Of a stretch of 64,000 nucleotides of DNA, positions 1 to 14,000 are shown in pieces; position 1 is the stretch's first letter, and every line of letters begins with the position of its first letter. Both the position numbers and the translations under genes were made by a program. Location of the stretch: the NCBI RefSeq assembly GCF_947623445.1, contig NC_135244.1, positions 16,182,860 to 16,246,859 of the forward strand, in the 5' to 3' direction. This DNA comes from Clavelina lepadiformis (Eukaryota > Chordata > Ascidiacea > Aplousobranchia > Clavelinidae). The notes under the pieces are model-generated. The model saw only the letters and a list, made by a program, of their open reading frames with translations. It was not told where the DNA came from and searched no databases.

Positions 1-406
1 CCAGCTTGGAATTTATTACAAAACATTGTCAGGACCTTCGTCTTTTCTATGTAATTGCTGTACTGCTCATCACCTTGCTGTACCAGCAGCACAAAGTCAT
101 AGACAGAAAGAAGATGCCAACATGCACCGCCGATTGTTCTTTATTGTTTTGACGGATTTTCTCTGTTGGATTCCACTCACTGCAATATCTCTTTATATTT
201 GGAGCCAAAGCTATGTCCAATTAGGCTATGAATGGCGTAAAAGGGCGAAGGAAATGAAGCATTGGTTTTCCGACCTCTTAATAATCTTTATTCCTATAAA
301 CAGCGCATTGAATCCAGTGTTATATTCATCAAAATTTTTCTGTAAAAACTGTCATCATGTGTGCAAGATACCAACATGCAGACATCTGAAACCTTCTAAA
401 AACTGA
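1..406 (+). CDS. Relaxin-receptor/LGR-like GPCR, C-terminal exon (partial)
   Basis: Only the end of a rhodopsin-family receptor lies in the window. From about position 90 the frame reads a short basic loop, then a sixth transmembrane helix with the segment RLFFIVLTDFLCWIP, then a seventh helix with INSALNPVLY and a short cysteine-containing tail ending at TGA 404-406. The combination TDxLCWIP plus PINSALNPxLY is typical of leucine-rich-repeat receptors such as RXFP1/2 and the glycoprotein-hormone receptors, which signal through G proteins at the plasma membrane. The upstream ligand-binding and TM1-4 parts are outside the window. A hydrophobic stretch resembling TM5 (FYVIAVLLITLLYQ) reads at 1-118 in a different frame from TM6-7. 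This is either a splice boundary that I cannot place or a frameshift in a decaying copy. The subfamily is inferred from short motifs; a full-length receptor cannot be shown here. Confidence 0.72.
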   Translation, partial: QLGIYYKTLSGPSSFLCNCCTAHHLAVPAAQSHRQKEDANMHRRLFFIVLTDFLCWIPLTAISLYIWSQSYVQLGYEWRKRAKEMKHWFSDLLIIFIPINSALNPVLYSSKFFCKNCHHVCKIPTCRHLKPSKN

Positions 407-3400
407 AAGATTCATCCATCACAAACTATAAAGCCTCAACTAGAGCAAATCCAGTGGGGGGGCAGAGACGACCATGCTTCGACAAGAAAAATGACTGCTG
501 ACAAAATTTATTAATTACTGTTTGCTAAGCACATGTATTACGGTGGTTCTTAACAGAGAGCCCGTAAAGCATTTGGAGGGATCCGAAAAAGTAATTTCTC
601 CAAGGGTATCGGCTGATATTTACCAAGCGAAACATGATTTTCGCCCTCTTACATTCCATTGCAAGTGCCAAGCAAGCACACAGCGTGATTTTATTCTATG
701 ACGTCACAATTTTGTTTGTAGGCTATTTGTTAGAATGACCGTTAAATTTGCATTATACTTCTATAAAAACCTGCATAACCGCAAAGAGTTTTTTTTCAAT
801 TTTTCCATTTGTTTGTTCAGTTTGTTGTGGTCCTTGACTTGACCCCCTATTGTACTAGATGCTCTTTTTTTGCTTTATAAAAAGCTGTAAAACAACTTGT
901 AGATCAGAAAACTGCAGTAATTTTGCTAACATATGAAAACTGCAGCCGTCCATGAATACGTTGTTGGTACTATAAACGGTCTGCCAAGACAAAAAGGTGA
1001 AGTGAGAACCACTGTTAGACCAATCACGTATTCATTGTTCTCGTAATAATACAAAACGTGACAAATGTAATTTTATTAAATAAAATGTTGTGTGACTCGG
1101 CAGTTGTTTGGCGGAGCATGAGACAAACAATACCATCGTGGGAGTCTGAGCTCTGAGGCTAGGGAAACGTTTTGCATTGCAGCAAGAAAACGGAGTAAAA
1201 ATATAAAGACTATCAGATATGAAGAACGTACTCAGCAAACGTGCGTTGATAAATTGTATGGAAATAATAAAAGAACCTTTTCCTGCTGCTACCGACTTAC
1301 TGCAGTCGGTAGCCTGTATAGTATAGAATTTGAATAATGAATATTGTGGGTGGTAAAAATGACAAACCTTATACCTCACAGGGGCGCCCGTAGAATATTT
1401 TCAAGCGATACGCTCTAATTAATTAATTTATGCCAGCAATGATAGCCTACAATAGCTTTATATATATCAACTTTGTATTCTTCAGGATCGTATCTAGGAT
1501 TGCGTTTGAGGGGGTTGGGCATGCGGATGTTACAATTTTTTGAAAGCTTGTTCTGAAATTCAAGCGTTTGCTAATGTCAACCCCGCCGAAAAAACGCAAA
1601 CATTTTACCCCTTTATACGCCTAAAAAAACACCTTGAAATGACTTGTGTTTTCAAATTCATAAGAACGGGAACTGGCACTTTATTGCGGACAACTTCAAA
1701 GCGCCGCATACAATAATTTTGTAACGCCAATAACACATCTACTTTACGTTTCGCAAGGATTACCCAAGTATTTTAATGGACAATCTATCCGTTAAGTTTA
1801 AATAATGACTTGCTAAATGACCATTTTGCTTAATCAACTTCCTTGCTTGCATCGTTTACCGACATCTTATTTCTCAGCTGCTGCAGTTGCTGTAAGTATT
1901 GTAATCGCGAATACACGACGCAAAATAGTTATGACTGGGTTTTGTGTTCTTAATATTATTCAACACAAACACTAATTTTGTTTGATAAAAAGTGTTTACT
2001 TATTAAGCATTGCTTAGTTACTACGTAAATTGTGTACGTTAGGGTGCCTGATAAGAAGAAGGTTTCAGAAAAAGACTCCTAAGCGATTGGGCACGTAACA
2101 AACGAAAAGAGATTCTTAGCATCGTGCTGGCTCACTTCAAGAGTTGCATAATTAATTTTCCGAATAAAAATCCCCAACAATTTTTACCAAAAATGTGTGT
2201 AGGCTAATCTTCTTTAAAGCTCTCTTTGATCAGATAGTTTGCAGTGATCAATGATGAATGTTAAAATCGTTTTTTTAATACGATCTAAAAGTGGTATCTA
2301 ATAAATTTTTAATATCATACAGTTTAATATGTACCACGCATACAAATTATAAAAGGTTGTATTCAAGATAAAAGGTCTTTGATTAGTCAACTGTTTACCA
2401 CAAGCAATATAATGCATGGCGGTACGTAACATTGCGTTATTCTAATGTACACCGTAATAGCTGTTGTAGATAAAAACTGGATTTTGTATGGGAAGATTCT
2501 CCATTATAGGCCTACTACTATAATTTGATGACCGAATGTATGAAGGGGCCATTTGTCAAATGTTCACATTATCATAGTTTTAGTTCTATATTTTCTTGTT
2601 TTTTTACGACGCCTAAATAAAGTATTAGTGTATATCAATGGTAGGGTATAGGGCATAGGCTATTATCAGAATATTTATCCTCGATTGAGAAAATTCTTTG
2701 CACAAATTAAATCAGCTACATATGATGCCTCACGATAAGAGTCCGGTTACCTGGCAAGTGTACATATTCCAATAGATAATTTTTTTTGATTTTTTATTGT
2801 TTTGTAGCTTTTCCCAAATTTAGCAAAAGGAGCACGTGTCAATAATACCTCGCCCGAAAGTAGTTCTTTTACTGCGCCGCTAGTTCGCGCACACGAGTTT
2901 GCATTGCAAGCCGACAAGCACCGACACCGACATCTGATAGCCAACGAACAGAATTATATCGATTTGATGGAATTGGATAGAATTGTTTCCACTCGAAAGA
3001 TTTTGAATAGCATTTCATTATTAAAACCCCATGTGGTGTGAATTCAGCAAGTAACGACATAAATTAACCTTTCATAGGGAAATATAAAACAATTAATACC
3101 AGATATCATTAAGACTCTAAGAGGCTTGCTATTTTGCTACTGACTGCCATAAAAACAACATCTAGGAATACCCTGTCTTACACCCTTATTAGGCTGCTCT
3201 TTCGTTTTTCTCATTTGAGTGGTTTTTTATCTTCTCTTTTTCTGTTGCAGTAGGAGATGCAATCGTAACCGACATCAGGTGTGAACAAGGGCCATGATGT
3301 TCCATAGGTAGATCTAATCATAGACTACTATAAACTACAGACTTTTATTTTAGTCTACGTATCTAATCTAGCCTACATATGCGCATGCGGAAAGAAAGCC

Positions 3401-5582
3401 TGGTAGTGATAGATAGCAAATTTTACATGGCAATAGAATTCTTTACGCTGCTTTTCAAAAGATTTTTCTCGCAACATTAAAAGGCTAATTGTTTCTTCAG
3501 ACGAAAAAGCAAACGTTGGTGTAAATCCGGAAGTGAAGCTTGAGCACTGTCGATTGTTTATGTTGAAACTAATGTAAGCCATTAATATATGCACTAAACA
3601 AATCTTAGTAGAATTTGAATAAGCTACAGAACAAGTTATTTTGTTACTTGGAATTTCCAGGCAATTCCAGGGTAAATGATTTTGGAATGCTATTTGAACT
3701 GTATGTTTTAAAACGTGGCTAAATAAACTATACGTTTCCAAAAGCTCCTGCAGTCATAGGCCAAGCTGCAACACTTATAGATCACCATCGAAAACCAGCT
3801 ATTTTTATGAAAATAACAGCCAATGATTTGGCGACGGCGTTTTATGATTTTGCAGTTGTCGTGTTAATAGCAAAGGGATAGTCTTCTGAATAAGCAAAGG
3901 CAACGGCAGCGTAAATTTCAAATTGCAAATATACGTAAAGGTTTTGTGAAGACATGACTAACCGCAAGCACTCTGCGTTAGTCTATTAGTTTAGATTATA
4001 GAAACATTAAAATCTCGATTTATCTACAGTTCTTTGAAACAATTGAAAACAAGAGCATGAGATTTCTCAACATATGTTCTAGTTCTAGCTATTTATTTAG
4101 CTATCATCAACATCTCGGTCCATTTTTGACAACCTTCTTACGTTACACATTTACCGAATTCAAAATAAACGAAATTACCAAATAAAATATTTTGTGTGTG
4201 TACCTTGGTAGGCTATAGTGTATGTTTTAGAAGGTTACTAATAAATCTTATACTATCGCAAGATATCAGGTGTAAGACTGTAATCCAATAATTGTAAAAA
4301 GTTACTGTGCTATTACATGGCTAATCACCAATATTAAACAACCTAACTTGGTTAATATAACGTTAACATAAATAAGTTATCATTTAGCCTTTTTTCACTT
4401 GTATACATGAAACCTACACTATCATACACTCAGTCTATAGATACTATAAAGGTAGAAAGAAACATTTTTTGCCATACTGCAGCCAAAACACTACTCAACA
4501 ATTGATGAAAATTTCTGGAGTTCTTCATGCGCACACAAATGCACCTTTCTTTGCGTTTCCTTATCTGCATTCTAACATAAATACTAGTAGTGGTGCGTGT
4601 ATTTTTTGTGCTTTTTCTGTTTTGAATTTTATTTCCGGTTTTAAATTAAATTTATTTGTGTTTTTTAGCTATGCTGGCCTTTCGCCGTTATAGTACCACA
4701 GTAGGCCTATATACAGTACTATAGTTAACATCTTGCACGTTTTAGGGCCAACGAGGCTTTGCCGTTTTTTCTCGTTTGATGTTTGTGTGTGATCATATTT
4801 TCGTTATAGTATGCTGTGCAGGTTAGCACCGTATCTTTCTCACTGCACACAGACAGTGGCGAAAAATATACGATACGATGAATATTAATAGGCGCAATAA
4901 TTTTGCTTATTAGTATTGACGCAAAGTGATTGAAATGTGGTTGTAATTTGTAAATTGTTGTAAAACTTCTAAATTTACAACACACATTACACAATTATTT
5001 GGGATATTTACTGCAATTACTGCAGATCGCTTTTACATATTTTCAAGTTAAAAGACTGGAACCAGTTACTGAATTGAGACGTCACCACCAGCGCCACTCA
5101 AGTCTTCAGCTCCGGATTAAGAAGAGTTTTTCTTTCAACGCTACCATCTATTGGACAGCATTGGCATATTTTTCCGTACATCACTATCGATGTACCAGAA
5201 AAACAAGCAAGTATTTTCAAGTATCTTGCAACAAGCAGTATTTTCACCACATCTTCCAAAGATTATTTATTATTGATGTAGGCCTACATTCTTGCTGTAC
5301 AAACTCGGGCTAACCAACAACGCCATTCTTTAGTGCTATGGCCACCAGAAACTGGATTCTTGCCCGGGATGGGGTTTCCTTTAAGGTGGGTTTCTTCATT
5401 TACTGATGTACAGCATTGAAGCATTTTTCAATCATCAGTTGCTTGAACACACCACCTGCTCATCTGTCTAATTTTTCGCTTTTTTAACTTATGTTTTATG
5501 GATTTAACTAATTATAGATTTAATTGCCGTGCTAATTGTTACCAGCAATTATTAACGTTATTTTTCTTGAGCACGTTTTAAG

Positions 5583-5692
5583 CCTTATCGGCTTTGTCTC
5601 TTTTTTCTGTTCATTGGCGCGTGTTAATAACAACTGGCTTGATTTTTCTTCCCCACCGCGCTTTTGACGAAAAATAAATGAATGAATGAACG
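5583..5692 (+). repeat. Possible non-LTR/SINE-like 3' tail ending in (ATGA)n
   Basis: A C/T-rich segment runs into AAATAAATGAATGAATGAA at about 5671-5689. Short tandem tails of this type commonly end LINE or SINE insertions. No reverse-transcriptase reading frame or target duplication was recognised, so this is a weak call. Confidence 0.25.
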
Positions 5693-7339
5693 GTTGCTGG
5701 ACTTCTTACGTAAATCTTAACCAAACAACCAAATTTCATGGCAGTGTTGGCAGTTGTTCTTTTGCAATGCCCTGATTAGAGTATTGTGCGTTAGGTTAGA
5801 TTCTTAGTTATCGTATGCAAAGACTTGTCACTGTTTCATTATTGTTTATCTTTCGACAGAGGATAACATACCATGCAAGTGTGCTAGACCTTTGATCTGT
5901 GTTTAGTAAACCGTTGGACTTAGCTTGTAAAGTTTAAAAATCCTCTACAGTGTTATAAGTCCAGTGTTGTTTTATGGCTACATGGTATCTGACTACCTGC
6001 ACCCTGCATGCACGTACCGGAAGGCCGCTAGGGCATTACCACATTGGCGCCCAATAGGGCTACTTTCATACCTTGTTGTACGCGTTTTTGGCTTTGGGCG
6101 CTAAATGGACTATTGTTGCAAGCCGTGTACCAGGTTGTTAATAATAATAATTAATTAATAGACTTTGATGTAGCCCTCGCCGGATAGCAATGTATAGTAG
6201 ATCTAATAGGCATATAGGCCTAACATGAATGAAGCAAATGCAATGAAAGTTAGACTAATTACTGTTAGCCTATTGAAAATTTCTACAGTTCTATGCCCAC
6301 CATAGGCCTACATCAGCTTATCTTACTGACTTACTTTTACCCTACTGTAGGCTTACTATACGTCCCGTTTTAGCCAGGACAGATTGGTTTGTTTATTGCC
6401 TAATTGCTGAAGAGTGATGCCTGATGTGTGTTCTTGTTTCATTGTGTTAAATGTGAAAGAAACTGTTACGTCATTTTAGCGGGTAATTGGTCCAGTATTG
6501 AGTTGATTGTTAGCGCATTCGCTAGTTCAGTAATAGCCTAGTAGTCTAAGTGGAGGAGGTGTTCTATTTGCTGTTAGGTTATTGAAAGAACTTATTTCGT
6601 ACTGGTACTTGTTTGCATATCCTTCTGCAAAAACCATTGTCTGATTAAGCTCGTTCTTTTAAAGCGTCCCGGTTTTCAATCACAGAATTATGGTATGCCT
6701 TATTGCCTGCCCTTCTCCAGTACTAACACTTAGGCCTAACACAAATTAAGTAGTGCAAAGACTTTTATCTATCCGAGGATAAAGATTATCATAGCCTACT
6801 GTCATATCATACCATACAATAGTGCTCCAGACTACCACATATACCAATTTTTGAATATTGTATGTGGTTATTTTAGCTATAGCCTATACATAGGCTAACA
6901 TTGAAACTTTTCCAAGATTTTGTGAGGATTTGTTTCAGTGTTTATGTCGCTTTTGGGCTATTTTGTGACGGAGTTTTGGCTTAAAGTTTTATTTTTATCT
7001 ATGGCATTCAGGCAATCATGAATATCAGACAATTACAAAAAATAAACAATTCAAACCGGTATACAAAACAAAAATCCTATTGAATTGTTGGAACAGTGCT
7101 AGCTGCTAGGTTGTTAAACTGCCTTTCCTAGGCTTACCCTATAATAAATGTAAAATAGTTTGTTTGGTTTTAGGCCAGGCAATAGGCTAAAAGCCTTGTA
7201 ATAATTGCACAGTCAATACGAGTGAAATAATTTACTAGGCTATACTGACAGAGTTAAGTGCAGCTTAATATAGTGGAAAGTATGGCACTTGCATGAGTGA
7301 GATTCATGAATGTGTACTTCATATAATTTGCTCATCATG

Positions 7340-7480
7340 CCGGCTTATTATAAATGAACAAAAAATCTTGTTCTTTGAAAGCTTTTTGTAATAAGTAAAG
7401 AAAGAATTGAGGCTTCAGTGCACGCCATCACGATAAAATTTCTCATCCAAAACTGCTGCACTTTGCAACTCGACGGGAAA
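7340..7480 (+). repeat. Dispersed repeat, copy 1 (upstream of MAN1)
   Basis: The core at 7391-7440 contains GAATTGAGGCTTCAGTGCAC followed by CCATCACG. It is nearly identical to a segment at about 30605-30655, and weaker similarity extends upstream. The copies lie in the same orientation 23 kb apart, each in front of a gene. They may be an unnamed short interspersed repeat. Confidence 0.7.
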
Positions 7481-7956
7481 GTAAGTTTGGTGGCCACGTT
7501 GATAAATCTCGTGCGTGCTTTCAACCATAATTTTCCAGTCGAGCATTTTTTGTGATTATAATACCAGTAGCCATAGTGCCCACGGTCTGACAGCCAGACT
7601 GGAGCCGAGAGCCTTTCCGCCGAATATCTATCTAAACTTTGCAGTTTGGTTCACCTTTGGCACTATTCAATAGTGCTTTTCATCAGCTTCAGTTGTGCAT
7701 TTAAGGTACGTTATTTTGTAGTTAATAACTTTGACAGGACTTCTGTGCACTCAATTTTCAATTGATATAAAGATTGAATAAGTCAAACTGTATACATTTT
7801 TGTGTTATTGTGCACCGAAGTGCGTACTTCGATTGTGTCCAAGTATTTTTGGTTGTTTGGCGCATCCAAGATCTTGCTGAAAATGGCCATACTCTGCAGT
7901 CTGGCTACAGGGTGGATCATCTGTGCATCACAGTTCACAACGTCAATGTATCTTTC

Positions 7957-7958
7957 AG
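7957..7958 (+). promoter_or_regulatory. Candidate splice or trans-splice acceptor before MAN1 start
   Basis: The pyrimidine-rich sequence ATCTTTCAG ends at 7958, and the first ATG downstream of it in any frame is the proposed MAN1 start at 8027. It could close a 5'-UTR intron or accept a spliced leader. Confidence 0.45.
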
Positions 7959-8026
7959 ATAGGCGTAGGCTAGATTGTGGTTTTAATAAGTTGAAAATTG
8001 ATTTATTGCACTTAACTTGGGACAAC

Positions 8027-11000
8027 ATGAAGGAAAACGCTTTGACAGATGCAGATCTGCGACGAGAGTTGAAGATGTTGGGTCAAAATGTCGGCCCCAT
8101 AACTTCCAGCACAAGGGCTATTTATTTAAAAAAACTTGCTAAATTGAAAGAGGTATATACATATTTGTCTGATATATTAATATTTTTAGACTTAGTACGG
8201 TATGTTCCTTACATAAGATGATTTGCCAGCTGTAAAAGAATTAAGGTTTCCCCTTCAATAGCACCTTTTCTGTAATAGTCACTTCATCATGCTTAAACAC
8301 TGAGATAGCATCCATGAAAAGTAATAGTTTGCAGAGAGTGCCTGGAACCGTACTTACTATGAAATGACAATAAACTATTTTATAAACAAACTTCCACTAC
8401 AACATTAATGCATAAAGAGGTGCTTTTCAAGTGGTTAGAAAGCCAATTTACATATTTGAAGTGACTATTTCACTGGCTTCGATTTTCTAAAAGTGGAAAA
8501 CCCCAATATGAAAACCGTCGAACAATTGCTTGATTTATAGTGCTCACTTTTGTCGGTCAACAGTTTAAGTATTGATTTAGTTACGAAAGGTAACTTTTTT
8601 GTGAATCAAAATCCTCGTTGGAGAAAAGCTGACAATTTTTGTCAAATGTGCATCGTTTCTTGTAAAAGTATATGCCATCTCACCCTCTTGAAAAGAGGGA
8701 CTACGTCCGCTTAAGGGCAGCAGTTCATTGCTCATCTCAAATGGCCCGCCTGGGATTTTACTGTATATACTGTATTTCTATGACATGATAAATTTATTTG
8801 TAGTATTGGTGTCAAACTTCATAAATATGTGTTTACCAACATTTAAGCAATCAAAAGAACGTGACAAAACCATGTCAGCCAACAACGACTTCCAAAGAAA
8901 TGGAAATAGATCTGGAAATTCATCTTCAAACAGTCATTCCATGAAACAAACAACAGTTACCCGACATACTTTTGGATTTAGTTCAGATGAAAGTGACAAC
9001 AATGATGGTAAACTTTTCTTTCATTTTGATCATAATCCATAGGTTGTAGGAGTGTAAATAAGCAGTAGTTGCATTTGTATAAACCATATACGAAGATACA
9101 AGTACAGGAGTAATGATGTATAAAATGATACATGTAGAAGTTATGTCAAATATCAGTTATTTCTATTCTTATACGAATACAATCAATTAAAATCTTGTGC
9201 TAATCGAATGTACTTGATATTATGTTTTTGTTCAATGTTCAGATATATGCTCTTTGTAACATGAAAAAAACTTTACATAAAATGCTTTGTTGTGAGATGA
9301 ATATTTAGCTGTGACATGTAAACATTTGTTGGTTCAGATTTGATGAAGCTAAAGAGAACATCATCACGTGGTCGAGGTAAACAAGTGAAGCAAAAGCCTA
9401 CCACTGGCACCACGGAGAAACCAGCTCATCCACGAGTTAGAGGTTTGTCAGGACGTTCAGGGCAAGTTAAAAGGACACCAAACACCTCACCTTTGCACAT
9501 AACCAATGGATATTCCGATGACTCTGATGAAGAAAAGTTATCAAGCAGTGGCAGCTGGATAGAAGTGACTAGTGTTGACACCAGCACAGGTACATCACCA
9601 CACTCAGCTTCCAAATCAGGGACACAAAAAATGCTATCACGAAGGTCGTTACGCAAACAATCTACTTGTGGAAATGTCTCAACAGCTTTCAATTTTTCAC
9701 CGGGCGCACCCGGTCAAAGCAGTGCGTTCAACTTTAGCACACCAGGATCTATGGATAATAGCACAGCTGCGGATGCTATTTTTGCAAATTCCCCACAAAA
9801 TACCACCAGTAGCAGGAATTTTATGCTTGGTCATGGAGAACCGGCTAATGGTGGCAGTGAAATACTTCGTCGGCGTGTTTTAAAACGACCTTTCACACAA
9901 GCAACAATAAGTGACGAGGAAACGATGGCAGACGAGCATATTCTACAAAACAATGCTGAGATAAAAACTGAACAGTGTCGTCAGCCTTCTAAGGGGAACA
10001 TATTTGTCAGATTTTTTTCATATATCAGATCTACACGACAAGCAGAAAATTTTCAAGTCCCAGATTCAAATAACTCATTCGCGCCATCAGAACAACCTAC
10101 CTCCAGCTCGTGGTCTTTACATTGCTCGATGCTCCTGCCCATTTGTACAATAATTTTCTTCATTGTTCTGGGACTTCTTTATGTCACAATGCGATCTGAT
10201 GATGCCATGGCCAGAAGAGCACTTGAATACACAACAGAAGAAGTTAGTGCATCAATCTTTATTTACACTATTAAATGGCCTATTAAATAGTTATATGCCC
10301 GAGCATGTGTTTGTTACCAGTATATAGGCTATAATTTTTACAACTATTGTATGGTAAATTGTACTGCTATATTTACACATTAACACAACACATTCAATAT
10401 GACCTTATAATGTTATTCCTACGTTTATCTACATGTAGTAATTTGTGGTTTAAACCCTATTTTGGTATAGTACATATTCTTCTAATTTTGTTTTTGGAAT
10501 TTTTTATATTGACCAAGTTCAATTTTTATTCTATAGCGCGAAGCGAACAAGACCATGTTTGTCGTTAACAGTATTTATGAGGTGTTAGCAAAAGCAGCAG
10601 GTAAATGAAGCAGATTGTTTTGCTATGTTTTTCTGTACTACTATTTGTGCTCTGTGCAATAACTTTGAATAGAGTCTGCTACAATATATATCTATAGCTT
10701 ATTAAAATATATTCCAGTGCTTAGTAGTGCTACTCATGATATTACAAGATCAGTGGACAGTTCGTATCTTTAAATTTGAAAACTGTACACTGCTTTTAAA
10801 GTATGAGGTCAACATGGTTTTGCAGCATCCATACAAAAATTTTTATTTCTTAGTCTTATCAAATTTTTTGTATTTATTAATCATTTCTATGCCTTGGCAT
10901 ATATTTTGTCGAAACAGGGGATAGAGTTTGCAATTACACCAATGCTCCCTCGATTCTTTCAGTGGATGAAGTAAAGTTGTCAGTAAAGGTCTTTTATTGT

Positions 11001-14000
11001 TTTTATACTGACACTCTTGGAAGTATTGTTAGGTTTAAATTGTGTCCAGTAGTTAAGTATTGCATAGTATATTTTGATTTATGCATTCTCTGGGGAAAAT
11101 AACTTTTTAGATATTCTATATAATTATTTTAAGATATTGTTTACTTACATGTTAGTCACAATAACAATGATAATGGCGTAGTTGCTATTGCCACAGTTGA
11201 ATTCGAATTTTTCTGAACACCTTCTGTGACCATATGTGAACTGTGGTTTTGGGAAATATATATGTTTAACAATAACTTTTATACCAGTATAACCAGAAAG
11301 GCATAGGTGCTATTGTTAAGGTTTTTGCTGTCTTCTAAATAATACCTTTGCTATCTCCATAAAAAATAGATTTTGCCGTTACATTTAATAGTCTAATGTG
11401 TTTTTCTATTATTAGTACCAAAAATTGTACAGTATATTTATAATCTTTTTCTGCATGTTTTATGAATTTTGTGGCTCTGACTGCGTGTATGGTTGGCTGT
11501 ACGGTGTATGGCGTGTATGGTTGGCTGCGTGTATTGTTAAAAATTCATGTTTTGCAAGCCTGTCTATACAGGAAATTTGCCTGACATGTTTTCTATTTTG
11601 GCTTCTCATTCTCAGTCACTTAAATAATATATAATCCTTGTCTGTCTGACTTTTGTAAATGTGAACTATTCTCCGTAAATTTATACCTGCTGCAGATTTG
11701 ATCATTTACAATTATTCAAATATTTTACGAATCCATTTTCCACATTTTTAAATACAATATTTCACACAACGCTATACACCATGTACCATCATCCATCTTC
11801 ATAATAAACAACACTTAACGTTTTCTTGTCAGTATTAAGGTGCTAAACAGGATTGATTCATGTACTCTTCTTAGTCATTTATGTTCTTTGTTGTTGTTGT
11901 TGTTTGTGTCAGTGTTTTCTATATATGCCATGTGTTAGATCGTCTGTTTTACTGTTTGTTTTGGTGTTGTTTGCTATTTTTACCACTTACATACGAATTC
12001 TGGTTTGCATAAATGCAGTGTGTGTGTTTGTATATATGAGTTATTGTATTTGTGGTTGTATTAGCATATGCATGTATTAGTTACTTATTGGAACATGCCA
12101 AAACTTTTATTTATTTATGTATTTCGTGGATCACATTTTTCATGCGTTCTTGCAGCATGATGAAGGGTATTGGCAAAAAGCTCTAAAAATGATCCATGAA
12201 CATCCAGAGTGGAAGCTTCTCCTCTATAAGAATGAAGATGGAATGCTAGTTGAGAAAGATGATGGGTAATTTTTCCATGTTTTAATTATGCTGTCGGCAT
12301 GTAATTTATTTGTTCTATTTAGTATCTCTGTCATTTTACTTCCATAAGACATGTATTTGTAATTATTGTTGCATCAAGTATATACATTGTTTGTAATAAT
12401 TCATTTAACATTATAAATTATTCACTGGGTTACAAATCCAAATGGAACTCACATTGTACATCAACTGGCCATTTACTATGAATGTTATTGATCTTGTTCT
12501 TAAGCTTTATGCACAAATTATTTATGTACATAATATCCATTTTTTCTGATAATATGTTGACACCTTTCTAACTTAACTTGAATCAAAATTTATATATCCC
12601 AGAAAATGCGTGGCTAGAGATATGTTATTTCCCATTATCACGTGTTATACCTCCAACACTCGTAACTAATTTCTGTTTATGAAATTTTTAACCATGTATT
12701 GTTTAAGGTTATATAATGTTCAATATATGGAATCGGAACAACCCATGCTACCAACACTCTGTCGATTCTATCGCGCTGTGGAAAAAGTTATATTTCGTGT
12801 TGGAATCATTCTATCAGGTTAGTAGTAGTAAGTTACAGTAGAAAATATTTAATGGCACCTTGATTTATAACATTCCAAATTGTACCAACATTTGCTATGT
12901 AGAAGTAATTTAATGCTCTAGCATGTTCAGTAAAAGATTTTTTTATTATGCAACTTATCCAGTGTTTCAAAATATTTTCGTTCTTATCCAGGTGGGTTAT
13001 GTGTTTGGTTGTTGATATTATGTCGACAGTATCAAACAAGAAAGCAGGAAGAAGAGAAGCAGATGATGTACACACTTGTGGAAAAGATTTTAGGTTGAAA
13101 GAAAACTTCTGCTATCTTATTTGTAAACGAGGATTAGCTGCAAAACTTTACACTTTTACATTGTTTTTGGTTTGTAGACGTGTTGAAAAATCACTATGAA
13201 TCCAGTAGAAACGATGACGAAATTGAACCATATTTACCGATCATTCACGCTCGTGATACGATCATACCACCACAGGAAAGGTTTGTTTCTACACAAATAA
13301 CTACTTTGGTGTTTATTGCAAAGATTTAGCAAAACATGTAATTGTTAAATTTTAATTATACACTGCAGTTTATTTGTTTTAAGTGCCAAGGGCCACTAAA
13401 TGAAACATTGAAAGAAAAATAGACGCTTAAAGTATGGAATGATATAATAGACAATATCGGAAAAATTTTCCTACACACTTGTAAGTTGTTATTTCGCACA
13501 ACTGCTTATGATCACATATTCGTCCTAATATTCTATAATATTTTTATTGCAGGAGCAAGAAGGCCCGCGCATGGGAAAAAGCTGTCCAGTTTCTATCAGC
13601 GAGCGAATCAAGGATACGCGTCGAGACACAAAGAATGGCTGGAGAAGATTTCAGAGTCTGGAGATGGATACAGGTCTCATTATCTCACCCCAACACGAAT
13701 AAACACATCAACTGGCAAATGCTATTGAACCTCGATCTTCGATTTCAGGTAATAAGCCCCGATAGAAGGCATCAAGCCCCAGGAAGGGTATGGCAGGGGG
13801 AAGCATTCGATACAAGCCGTTCCATCAACACCGTCACTGTCAGCCCAACACCATGTCTGAAAATAAGGAACATGTTCGATCCTGAATCGTAAGAAATAGC
13901 TTAATTATATTACAAACTATTCAATTTACTACGCCACAAAGGTTTTCAACGGCAGAGTGAGTAATCCTAATTAAGGTTTATCAAAACATATTTAATCTAA

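Larger units (their letters stand above)
407..8026. other. Intergenic region between GPCR end and MAN1 gene
   Basis: No coding exon is supported in this 7.6-kb stretch; the open frames present have no recognisable domains and no conserved splice context. It contains six of the fifteen TAGGCCTA palindromes in the window, a G-rich segment at 1488-1520 with a distant inverted copy near 48.1 kb, a possible retroelement-like tail ending in (ATGA)n near 5680, and a repeat at about 7340-7480 that recurs upstream of CEP83. The last part should contain the MAN1 promoter. Confidence 0.6.

Noticed and set aside
1032-1379. 115-residue open frame on the minus strand
   Set aside because: No recognisable domain, no splice context, composition of non-coding DNA.
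3373-3741. 122-residue open frame on the minus strand
   Set aside because: No similarity to any family I know; sits in repeat-bearing intergenic DNA.
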